The position numbers and the translations under genes were made by a program. Below the pieces are notes generated by a model. That model was not told where the DNA came from. It worked only from the letters and a program-made list of their open reading frames with translations, and made no database searches. A stretch of 64,000 nucleotides of DNA from CAWJKP01 sp963843465. Its GTDB lineage: Bacteria; Planctomycetota; Planctomycetia; Pirellulales; Thermoguttaceae. The stretch is taken from assembly GCA_963843465.1 (NCBI GenBank), contig CAWJKP010000002.1:62001-126000 (forward strand). The letters run 5' to 3'. Below are positions 55,505 through 63,169 of the stretch, one piece after another (the stretch's first letter is position 1; each line of letters opens with the position of its first letter).

Positions 55505-55633
55505 TTTATTCACGGCCGCATCGTAACCCGAAGCGTAAGCGAGGGCAGGTCCCTTAGCCGCCCTCGCTTACGCTTCGGGTTTCGATGGCGCTCTGCGCCG
55601 TTTACATCGCGGGGCGCGGATGATTCGGGCTAG
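55505..55633. repeat. compound CCCGAAGCG palindrome, copy 3
   Basis: The inner hairpin at 55521-55583 (CGTAACCCGAAGCGTAAGCG with AGGG, and its complement) and the outer flanks TTATTCACGGCCGCATCG and GGGGCGCGGATGATTCGGGC match the element at 51284-51420. It lies between convergent genes and reaches the stop codon of the one on the minus strand. Confidence 0.88.
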
Positions 55634-56559
55634 TTCTTAAGGTACGCCCGATAGAGTCCCATTGCCCGGTCGTCGGTGATCCCCTTGCCGACGACCAGGC
55701 GGGCGCGGGCGGAAACCTCTTGTCCCGCCTTGAGATCGCCGCCGAAGAGCGAGAGGTAGACCGAGCGATGCCCCTCGTTGCCGTAGGGCATCGAGACGGC
55801 GAAGCAATCGTCGGGCCGGGACATCAGTACTGCGGTCAGTCCGCTATTGGCGTCGCGCCGCAAGGCCAGCGGCGCGGCCAGGCGGGGCATCATCGTCCAC
55901 GTCACAGGGTTCGGCGGACGAGCCCAGCGGCCGTCGCCGTAGATCGCCGCCGCCGCTTCGTCGCGAGGAAACGTCTGCCAATCGCCCCGGGCCTTTACGG
56001 CTTCCATGAACCGGCAGGAACCGCTCGCCGAGGCCGGTTGCCGCACGCAGGCCAGCGACGCCGGGAAGCCGTTGAAATAAGACGCCAGGAACAGCTCGAA
56101 GCGCCGCAGGTCGCGCTGCGGCTTGACGGTCAATTCGAGATCCAGCGTGTCGTCCGCCGCCCAACGGTAGACGCCCGTCATTTCCAGCGGATGAACTTCG
56201 TCCGCCGGCCAATGCACTCTTGCGGCTCCTCCGGCTGTCAACTCGGCCTTGCTCGCCCAGTCCCACGCCGCCGTTCCGAATCGCGCATCGGAGGTTAACA
56301 GGCGATACGGCGAGAGGATGCCGAAGGCCCCCGCCACCTGGACGCCCGAGGCGAGGTGCGTCACGGGCCGCAGCCCCAGCGACTTGCCGCCCTCGCCGAG
56401 CGTACCTTTGAGAACGCCCGTGTCGAAATGCAGCTCGCTTGCCGCGCGCGTGAACGCAAGTTTGGACGGCGGACGGTCCTCGGCCAAGGCGAATCGGCCC
56501 GTCAGCGCCGGCAAGACTGCGGCCGTCGCCCGGAGGAAAGCGCGGCGAGAGTGATTCAT
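55630..56559 (-). CDS. TAT-exported protein of unknown function
   Basis: A 309-residue protein with a twin-arginine signal (SRRAFLRATAAVLPALTG). The rest is beta-rich and resembles a carbohydrate-active or sugar-binding fold: GVQVAGAFGILSPYRLLTSD, VYRWAADDTLDLELTVKPQR, LFLASYFNGFPASLACVRQ, CFAVSMPYGNEGHRSVYLSL. I recognise no family. The conserved-looking acidic and aromatic residues would fit sugar binding, but this is only inference. ATG 56557-56559 starts the TAT signal. Confidence 0.65.
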   Translation of the reverse strand: MNHSRRAFLRATAAVLPALTGRFALAEDRPPSKLAFTRAASELHFDTGVLKGTLGEGGKSLGLRPVTHLASGVQVAGAFGILSPYRLLTSDARFGTAAWDWASKAELTAGGAARVHWPADEVHPLEMTGVYRWAADDTLDLELTVKPQRDLRRFELFLASYFNGFPASLACVRQPASASGSCRFMEAVKARGDWQTFPRDEAAAAIYGDGRWARPPNPVTWTMMPRLAAPLALRRDANSGLTAVLMSRPDDCFAVSMPYGNEGHRSVYLSLFGGDLKAGQEVSARARLVVGKGITDDRAMGLYRAYLKN

Positions 56560-56620
56560 GGCGTAGACCTGCCTTCAGCGGCCGATTCGCGTCGCTTCCT
56601 TCAAATCAGGCATGGCCGGG

Positions 56621-57922
56621 TTAGAACCTGTAGTTGCAGAGGAGGCGGAACTCGCCGTTGAAGTCCCGCTCCGGTCCGCCGGTCAGCGGGGCGACATAGC
56701 CGACGGTCACGTTGCACTGTCGGCCCACGTCGAGATGCACGCCCGCGGTGAAATCCACAAAAGAGTAATTCATGGGCGGCAGAGGCACCACGAAGTTGCT
56801 GATCACGCCACCGGGTTCCAACGACTGGTTGACGTGAATCTCGCCCATGCAGGCGATACCGCTGATCCATCGCGAGCAATCTCCGCGGCGCAGCCAGTAG
56901 CCGGCGCCCAGATCGACGTAGAGGAAGGCCGGGTCGTACAGACGGCCGATGGACTTGAGCGGTGGAAAAGCCGTAAAACCCGCCAGCACCTCGTTTCCGC
57001 TGGCGTCCGCATCCACCTGGACGTATCCCTGGGCGAAGAACCGACAGGAAGGCATCCAGAGAGCACCCAAAAAGGGGAGCAAATGAACCGACTGGTTCTC
57101 GATGGCGATGGTTTGCGGGCCACTACTATGAAGCCCCGTCATGGTAACACTGTTCGGCGCGGTTGGGACGTTCATGCTCATGCCGGTCGAGATTGCCAGA
57201 TCACGTTGGTTGATCAGCAGACCTTTCAACGCGATGCCCAAGTCGCCGAATTGGCCGCCTATCGTATCGACGTTGGACATGGGGCCGCGCACCTCGATCG
57301 AGGCCCCGCCCGAGAGGATCGTTTTCTCGAAGCCTGCCTCAAGGCCCTCGACGCCCAATCGCGTTGTGTCGCCGGCGCCGTTGGCGCAAAGCGCACCGCC
57401 GAAGCAGCTACCGTCCAAGATCAAGCGGTCCTGCGGCAGCGGGCTGGTGTCGTCGGCCATCTTGAAACGGCCAAAGCCGCCGCTCGGCGAGGAAACGGCA
57501 TCGATGAAGGTAAACTGGTGCCCCACCGTCACAAACGTCGGCGCGAGCCAATCGCCGATCATGTTCGGCGCGAAACTCTCCGCCTCGCTGGCGCCCTGCG
57601 CGCCTTGGCCGGCCTGCGAGAAGAGATTGTTCTCGTTGGTGGCCGCCGGCGACGGCGTGGTCGTGCCCGGCGCCGCGGGGGCTGCCGCACCCGGCGCGGC
57701 AGGAATCGTGGCGCCTCGCGCCGCCTGGGGGGCCGGCGCTGGGGCTGCGGAAGAGGGCCACGGCGCGGAGGGCGTCGTACCTGGCGTCTGGTAGTTCGCC
57801 TGTTGCGGACGGGTCTGCACGCCACCCTGCTGGCTCGCCCCATCATATTGCGCGAGCGCGCTGGGCAGCCCCACCATCGTCAGGGCCACCGCAAGGGTGC
57901 CCCAAAGAAAACGTCTCGTCAT
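56621..57922 (-). CDS. outer membrane beta-barrel (porin-like) protein
   Basis: About 433 residues from ATG 57920-57922, which has a strong AAGGAGG site and a signal peptide (WGTLAVALTMVGLPSALA). A proline/alanine-rich linker (about residues 40-95) precedes a barrel-like domain with alternating strands: GRFKMADDTSPLPQDRLILD, GLEAGFEKTILSGGASIEVR, GQFGDLGIALKGLL, PAFLYVDLGAGYWLRRGD, and the end EFRLLCNYRF with a terminal Phe typical of BamA-inserted barrels. The ADDTSPLPQDR and EKTILSGGASIEVR segments are hallmarks of a common unnamed planctomycete family. It is the only gene on its likely transcript. Confidence 0.75.
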   Translation of the reverse strand: MTRRFLWGTLAVALTMVGLPSALAQYDGASQQGGVQTRPQQANYQTPGTTPSAPWPSSAAPAPAPQAARGATIPAAPGAAAPAAPGTTTPSPAATNENNLFSQAGQGAQGASEAESFAPNMIGDWLAPTFVTVGHQFTFIDAVSSPSGGFGRFKMADDTSPLPQDRLILDGSCFGGALCANGAGDTTRLGVEGLEAGFEKTILSGGASIEVRGPMSNVDTIGGQFGDLGIALKGLLINQRDLAISTGMSMNVPTAPNSVTMTGLHSSGPQTIAIENQSVHLLPFLGALWMPSCRFFAQGYVQVDADASGNEVLAGFTAFPPLKSIGRLYDPAFLYVDLGAGYWLRRGDCSRWISGIACMGEIHVNQSLEPGGVISNFVVPLPPMNYSFVDFTAGVHLDVGRQCNVTVGYVAPLTGGPERDFNGEFRLLCNYRF

Positions 57923-58168
57923 TTCCCCCCTCCTTGGCATCTTGGCGACGGACTGCAACAGTCTGCCCGGCCCATCCTGCACGGCTCCCGCGGGTCGCCT
58001 GGGCAGACCGGATTCGGACAACTCACACTCCTTCGGACGGGTTGTCCTCGTTAATTTCGGAAAGGGGAGCCTAACTGCTGCATTCGATTTTTCCGCGCCA
58101 CTACAACTTGCCCCCCCTCCCAAAACCCGCCAAACCGCGTTGATTGGGAAGATGGACGGACATGCCGA

Positions 58169-58789
58169 TCAGGCCCGAGGTTCTCGCAGCCGAACACGCT
58201 GCAGGACGCGGGTAAATCGTTTTCTGAGGACCTCGGCGTTTGTCTGAAGCTCGGCAGCCAATTCCGCCCAGCCAAACCCAGCCATGCGGCGTTCGGCCAA
58301 GAGCCGTTCGTGAGAGGAAAGCTCATCGAGCATCTTTTCCACCAGCTCAGCATTCGACGCTTGCTCGGAAGGGTTCATGCAGGAATCGGCCAGAGCCTCC
58401 ATCGAGTGCAACGCCGATGCTTGAGCCTCGCGGCCTCCACGCCGCGCGGCATGCTGCTTGCGGATCTGATCGCAGACCTCATTCTTGGCCATGCGGAGCA
58501 GCAGCGCTATCAACTGCTGCGGGCTCTGCAATTCGTACTTGCCGGCAAAGAATCCAACGAAGAACCTGCCCAGAATCGATTGGCAAATGTCGACCGAATC
58601 GACAAATCTCCTCAATCGGGAGTCGGTCAGCCGCACCCTCACATAACGGCGCAACTCCGGCTCATAACGCCGAACTAATTCCGTCGCCGCGTCCGCATCG
58701 CCCGATCGCGCATGGCCCAGAAGGGCTGAAAACTCCTCGTCCACGGGCCCGGCTGCCATAACAGTGTCCTGCATCTGCCGCTGCTCCAT
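58169..58789 (-). CDS. ECF sigma factor
   Basis: A 206-residue RNA polymerase sigma factor of the extracytoplasmic function type. Region 2 is at ATELVRRYEPELRRYVRVRL with FVDSVDICQSILGRFFVGFF, and region 4 at MLDELSSHERLLAERRMAGF with GWAELAAELQTNAEVLRKRF, an HTH for the -35. Planctomycete ECFs of this kind (ECF01-type Gob) often stand beside Ser/Thr kinase genes, as here at 59410 on the opposite strand. No anti-sigma gene is visible; control by the kinase is possible. Confidence 0.9.
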   Translation of the reverse strand: MEQRQMQDTVMAAGPVDEEFSALLGHARSGDADAATELVRRYEPELRRYVRVRLTDSRLRRFVDSVDICQSILGRFFVGFFAGKYELQSPQQLIALLLRMAKNEVCDQIRKQHAARRGGREAQASALHSMEALADSCMNPSEQASNAELVEKMLDELSSHERLLAERRMAGFGWAELAAELQTNAEVLRKRFTRVLQRVRLREPRA

Positions 58790-59409
58790 TTCTCATCCGC
58801 GCGACGGGCTCTAGGCCGCCAGAACCTCGCCAAGCGCCTATTATACACAGGGCCTTCGTCATGTCAACTTTTCGGGGGATGCGGCTTAGCGCATTAGTCT
58901 GGTGGCTGGATTATTACCTGGAACCACGTAGTATTCCCCTATAGAGCGAGACCCGCCGGCTTCCAAGGTGGGCGGTTGAAAGAGCGTGGATTCTCCTTGA
59001 GTTTGAATCTCTTCCTTGCTCGCAATTTCTGTTCCGTATCCGAACCTTCAGCGAGCAATCGTAACCCGAAGCGTCAGCGAGGGAGATCATTATGGATCAT
59101 CCGATCGGCCACGAAACTGGCCTGGAAGCGGCCATCCTGCACGTGACGGAGGGTCAGGACCGGTTCCCTCGCTGACGCTTCGCGCTTACGATGGCAGCGG
59201 AAGAACAAAAACAGATACCTGGAGATTTCGTCCGAGTTGGCGATGATCTGCGTTTACATCATTGTTTCGTGGCTTTGGTTGCCGTATACAATGTCACTTT
59301 GGAAAGGTCGCCGCCTTTGGGGAAACCGGATGGACGGGCAGTCCCAAGGGCCCCTTAGGTGGGGTCTGGGCGACCTTGCTGAAGGCACAGAAAGACAATA
59401 GGGGCCCAC
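58790..59409. other. divergent intergenic region with one palindromic repeat
   Basis: The 620 bases between the sigma factor and kinase genes contain no supported gene. Besides the palindrome at 59060-59190, I see a moderately AT-rich segment at 58840-59040 that probably holds the promoters for both genes. Confidence 0.5.
59060..59190. repeat. CCCGAAGCGTCAGCG palindrome with long loop
   Basis: CGTAACCCGAAGCGTCAGCG with AGGGA pairs with TCCCTCGCTGACGCTTCGCG with CTTACG across an 80-base loop. The loop contains ATCCGATCGGCCACGAAACT, not seen in the other copies. It is a variant of the 31, 51 and 55 kb elements without their outer arms. Confidence 0.8.
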
Positions 59410-61386
59410 ATGCCCACGTCGCCGAACCAACACCGAGATCACGGGCAGCAGACGCCCGACGACGCGCCGCAGGCGGATTTCGACGCCGTTTGGACCGACA
59501 TGCACGGTCGTTGGCGAAGGGGCGATCGGGTTCCCGCCGAGGCGTACCTCTCCGGCCCGCAAGCGGTGCAGGGGGAAAGTCAAATCGTTGACTTGATTTA
59601 CGGCGAGTTCTGCCTGCGCGAAGACTTGGGAGAAAGGCCGTCCGCGGAAGAGTACGAGAACCGCTTTCCCCGCTTCGCCAGGGAAATACGACGCCAGATC
59701 ACGGTGCATCGTGCCTTGGCAGAGACCAGCGACTCGCGTTCGGCTTCGGCGACCCAGCGCGGCAGGCCCGATAATGAAGCCCCGATGCCGCCAGCCATCG
59801 GCAAATACCGCCTTGTGCAAAAGCTCGGCTCCGGAGGGCAGGCCTGGGTCTACCGCGCGGTCCACCCGACTCTGGGCAGAGACGTCGTCATCAAATTGAG
59901 CCGTCGGCAGATCGAAGACCATTGGAACGGACTGGACCGACTGCTGGACGAGGGCCGCGCCTTAGCCGAGCTTGACCACCCCTACCTGGCGCGCATTTAC
60001 GATCTGGACCTGCACGATCGCCGCATTTACCTGGTCATGGAGTACATTCCCGGCAAGAACCTTGAGCAGTACGCCACAGACCACCCCGTGACGCACCGCC
60101 AGGCGGCGGCGATGGTTCTGAAAACCGCGCAAGCCGTCGCCGCCGCACACCGTCGAGGCGTAACGCACTGCGACATCAAGCCGCGAAACATCGTGATCGA
60201 CGAGCGGGGGCAACCGCGGCTCTTGGACTTTGGGCTGTCGCGATTGGGAAACGCCTGGTCTTCCAGTGCCGATCCCGGCCAGGGGATTACCGGCACGCCA
60301 CAGTTTCTGGCGCCGGAACAGACCCGGGGGGAAGCTGCCGCCATCGGTCCCTGGACCGACATTTTCGCCTTGGGCGGCATTCTCTACTACCTGCTGTCCG
60401 GTCACCCGCCGTTTCAAGGAGACGACTTGGAAACCGTGCTCCGCGCGGCTGCCCGGTGCGATTTCGATCGGAGTATCTTTGACCAACGGCGGGTGCCGCA
60501 GCGCGTGAAGGCCGTATGCCTTCGAGCCATGTCTCCGCGGCCGGAGGATCGCTACCCGAGCGCCGACGAGCTGGTCCGCGATCTGGAACCGTTCGTTCAC
60601 CGACGGCCGCGGAGGCGGTTGATGATCGCCTTGGCGGCGTCTGGGCTCGCGTTGGCTCTCGGCGTCGCCGTTTGGGCGGGCCATCGCGCCTTCTCCCCGG
60701 GCGCTTCGCCGCGAGTTGGCATCGCATCGACCGCTTCAGCCCCCGTCCCTTTTGCACCTCCCATGCTCAAGGTGCAGGTTTCAAGGCCCCAGGGCGACCT
60801 AGACGTTGCTAACGCGGCGCGCTTCATAGACATTGCCGACGCGGCGCCCTTGAGGAACGGCGACAAGCTGCACGTCCGGCTCAAAATGCCTGCCGGTTTG
60901 TTCATCTCGTTGTTCCTCATCGACGGGCGAGGACAATTGCACGACTTGGTCGTGCCGTCTTCGAGGTCTCAGGATCAAGAGATCGCCTACCCTTCACCGG
61001 GAAAGGCGGTGACGTTGACCGGCGCGGCCGGAACGGAAGTCTTGTTGGCCTGCGCAGCGCGAGACCAGCCGGTCACGCGCGAGGCGTTGCTGCCGTTGCT
61101 CGGGCCTCAGTCGCCGTGGCCCAAGCTTCCCGCCTTGGCGATTCTGAAGCTGGAAAACGATAAAGTCACTAGCGCCCAGGCCTCGCGCGACTTCGGGCCT
61201 CCCATCAACGCGCCTGATCCCGAAGCCGAGGTTCGCGACCGTCTGGAACGTCTGGGGAAACAACTTTCACTCTCAGGCTGTGAAACGCGCCTGGGCATCG
61301 CGTTCAGTCACGAGGACGCGGAACCCAATCCGCCAGGGATGGCACCGCCGTTTCCGCCCCTGGGAGCAGAGCGAAAAGGAAATTAA
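59410..61386 (+). CDS. transmembrane serine/threonine protein kinase
   Basis: A 658-residue kinase. A 125-residue N-terminal region common in planctomycete kinases (GEFCLREDLGERPSAEEYEN) precedes the kinase domain: glycine loop LGSGGQAWVYRA at 139-150, catalytic Lys162 in VVIKLSRR, HCDIKPRN with Asp255 and Asn260 (Cys replaces the usual Arg of HRD), and LLDFGLS with Asp273. A membrane segment at 404-424 (MIALAASGLALALGVAVWAG) is followed by a beta-rich extracellular domain like DUF4384 (AGLFISLFLIDGRGQLHDLV). The Cys in place of Arg suggests activity that does not need activation-loop phosphorylation. It is divergent from the ECF sigma factor gene. Confidence 0.9.
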   Translation: MPTSPNQHRDHGQQTPDDAPQADFDAVWTDMHGRWRRGDRVPAEAYLSGPQAVQGESQIVDLIYGEFCLREDLGERPSAEEYENRFPRFAREIRRQITVHRALAETSDSRSASATQRGRPDNEAPMPPAIGKYRLVQKLGSGGQAWVYRAVHPTLGRDVVIKLSRRQIEDHWNGLDRLLDEGRALAELDHPYLARIYDLDLHDRRIYLVMEYIPGKNLEQYATDHPVTHRQAAAMVLKTAQAVAAAHRRGVTHCDIKPRNIVIDERGQPRLLDFGLSRLGNAWSSSADPGQGITGTPQFLAPEQTRGEAAAIGPWTDIFALGGILYYLLSGHPPFQGDDLETVLRAAARCDFDRSIFDQRRVPQRVKAVCLRAMSPRPEDRYPSADELVRDLEPFVHRRPRRRLMIALAASGLALALGVAVWAGHRAFSPGASPRVGIASTASAPVPFAPPMLKVQVSRPQGDLDVANAARFIDIADAAPLRNGDKLHVRLKMPAGLFISLFLIDGRGQLHDLVVPSSRSQDQEIAYPSPGKAVTLTGAAGTEVLLACAARDQPVTREALLPLLGPQSPWPKLPALAILKLENDKVTSAQASRDFGPPINAPDPEAEVRDRLERLGKQLSLSGCETRLGIAFSHEDAEPNPPGMAPPFPPLGAERKGN

Positions 61387-61670
61387 CGTAGACTTGGAAG
61401 CCAATTGCAGACCCCGGCAGCCGCCGTCGGGCAGGAATGCCCAACCTACAGCGGCCGTAGGATGGGCATTCTTGCCCGTCGCCACGCCCCGGTCTTGAAA
61501 CAGCTACTTGGAAAATTCCGCGGCATGTGTCCGATTTGCGCAGAGAATACGTTTCAGAGTTGGGACGGCGACGGCCATGCATCCTTTGCCGGTTCCCATC
61601 GTCAGACCCGAGGGATCCTTGAGGAGCGTTTCCCAAGGGATGCCCTACAACACGTTGAGGGAGGTGGAGT
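61387..61670. other. intergenic stretch with palindromic repeat
   Basis: About 280 bases between the kinase and the next gene contain the palindrome at 61428-61478 and no supported gene. The last bases hold a strong GGGAGGTGGAG ribosome site for the next gene. Confidence 0.5.
61428..61478. repeat. palindromic element, GGGCAAGAATGCCCATCCTAC family
   Basis: CGGGCAGGAATGCCCAACCT with AC pairs with GTAGGATGGGCATTCTTGCC with CG around an AGCGGCC loop. It lies 42 bases after the kinase stop codon. Confidence 0.85.
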
Positions 61671-63137
61671 ATGTTACCGCGATGCGTTTCACGATCCTGG
61701 TTGCTCGCCCTGGCGGCTTCCGCCGCGTTGGGCATCGTCTCCGCAAGCCTGTGGGGGGAGGAGCCCGCCGCGCCGCAAGGAAAGCAGAAGCCCGCGCCCG
61801 CCGGCCAGAAGTCGCCGGCGCTGGAGAAATTAGGCGTCACCTCCCGGGGGGTCAAGGTCCCGGAATCCACCAACACCACCCCCGCTAAACTCTCCAGCAT
61901 CGCGCCGGTTCCCGCGGCGGCGAGTTCACCGAGCGTGGACAACGGGGAGTGGATCCCCGAGAACTTGCGCGACCCGGGCTTCGATCGCTACGTCGACCTG
62001 GCGTTGCTCTGCCAGGCCTGGGACGACAAGGATGCCTTGGCATTGTCCGATTTCGCCTTGCAGCTCCGCGAAGGGGAACGCATTCTCCTGCGACCGCATC
62101 GCGGCCTCTCCTCGCAGCAATTGCTCCAGGAGGCGGCGCGGATCGCGGCCCAGACGCAGCAGACGGAGGCCTTGAAACGCCTCCGCAAAGTCGCGGACAC
62201 CATCGGCAGCACCGAGCTGAAGGCCAAACTGGCCGGCGCGGAGAAGCTGGCCGGCCAATCCCGCGCGGCCGACCCGGCACTCCAAGTCTCCCTCGCCGAG
62301 ATGACGCCGGAAGACTATGCCGAGCTGTGGGAATACTTGCACGATATCCAGGACGCCAGTCTCACCGGTGATACGGCGGCCCTCAAGGAACTCCAGGACG
62401 AGCTGGCCGGCAACACCAACATTCCCGAAAAGCAGAAGAAGTACCTGCAAAAACTGGCGCAGGAAGGCCAAGCCACCGCGGCGGCGATGCCGGAATCGCA
62501 GAAGCAGCTCAGCCAGTCTCTGGATAAGCTCTCCGACGGCAGCCGTCATCCGCCCGGAGGCGGCAAGCCCTTCGGCGGGCCCAAGCCCTTCGGCGGCCCC
62601 AAGCCCTTCGGCGGCCCCAAGCCCTTCGGCGGCCCGAAGCCCTTCGTCGGCGGTCCGCATGGCCCCCATGCCGCCCACTATCATGGCCCCCATCACGGCC
62701 ACGGCTGGTATTTCGTCAATGGCGTCTGGGTTTACCGTCCTGGTGTCGAGGTGGCCGTTGTCGATACGGTGGGACCTCGCGGGCTATGGTTCGAGAACCT
62801 CACGGACAGGCGGTCCACGGTGGCGATCGCCTATTACGACGTCAATGCGGGCCCGACGTGGACGGTCACCGGATGGTATACCGTGGAACCGGGCGAGCGC
62901 GTCTGCGCCGTCAGCGGCGAGCTGACGAACCGAAACTATTTCTACTACGCCTTCTCCGCAGACCAGAAGTGGGAAGGCAACAGCAACTCCTACTACGTGA
63001 ATCCGCACCACGCTTTCTCCTACGACTCGCAAGACCCGGCGGCCGTGAGCGACGTCAAGCAGCAGGGATTCGAGAACCACGGATTCAACAAGATCGACAC
63101 CGGCGGCGTCCCCTACTATCTCGTGCCGTTGCAGTAA
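61671..63137 (+). CDS. secreted DUF1036-like protein with KPFGGP and His-rich segments
   Basis: A 488-residue secreted protein; ATG 61671 has GGAGGTGGAG directly upstream and a signal peptide (SRSWLLALAASAALGIVSAS). Residues 90-290 are helical (LALLCQAWDDKDALALSDFA, LREGERILLRPHRGLSSQQ, MTPEDYAELWEYLHDIQDAS). Then come about five KPFGGP repeats, a His-rich segment (GPHGPHAAHYHGPHHGHGW) that could bind metal, and a C-terminal DUF1036-like domain (LWFENLTDRRSTVAIAYYDV, WTVTGWYTVEPGERVCAVSG). The helical part is repeated in a paralogue 33 bases downstream. Function is unknown. Confidence 0.78.
   Translation: MLPRCVSRSWLLALAASAALGIVSASLWGEEPAAPQGKQKPAPAGQKSPALEKLGVTSRGVKVPESTNTTPAKLSSIAPVPAAASSPSVDNGEWIPENLRDPGFDRYVDLALLCQAWDDKDALALSDFALQLREGERILLRPHRGLSSQQLLQEAARIAAQTQQTEALKRLRKVADTIGSTELKAKLAGAEKLAGQSRAADPALQVSLAEMTPEDYAELWEYLHDIQDASLTGDTAALKELQDELAGNTNIPEKQKKYLQKLAQEGQATAAAMPESQKQLSQSLDKLSDGSRHPPGGGKPFGGPKPFGGPKPFGGPKPFGGPKPFVGGPHGPHAAHYHGPHHGHGWYFVNGVWVYRPGVEVAVVDTVGPRGLWFENLTDRRSTVAIAYYDVNAGPTWTVTGWYTVEPGERVCAVSGELTNRNYFYYAFSADQKWEGNSNSYYVNPHHAFSYDSQDPAAVSDVKQQGFENHGFNKIDTGGVPYYLVPLQ
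62562..62647 (+). repeat. 18-bp coding tandem repeat (KPFGGP)
   Basis: The unit GGCCCCAAGCCCTTCGGC is repeated about four to five times with few changes, encoding KPFGGP copies that link the helical and DUF1036-like parts. Confidence 0.85.
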
Positions 63138-63169
63138 CCATCAACTACAAGACCTTACAGAGGCAATAC

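Noticed and set aside
56612..58054. 480-residue plus-strand ORF opposite the beta-barrel gene
   Set aside because: Shadow ORF without motif; the barrel gene has a strong ribosome site and signal peptide.
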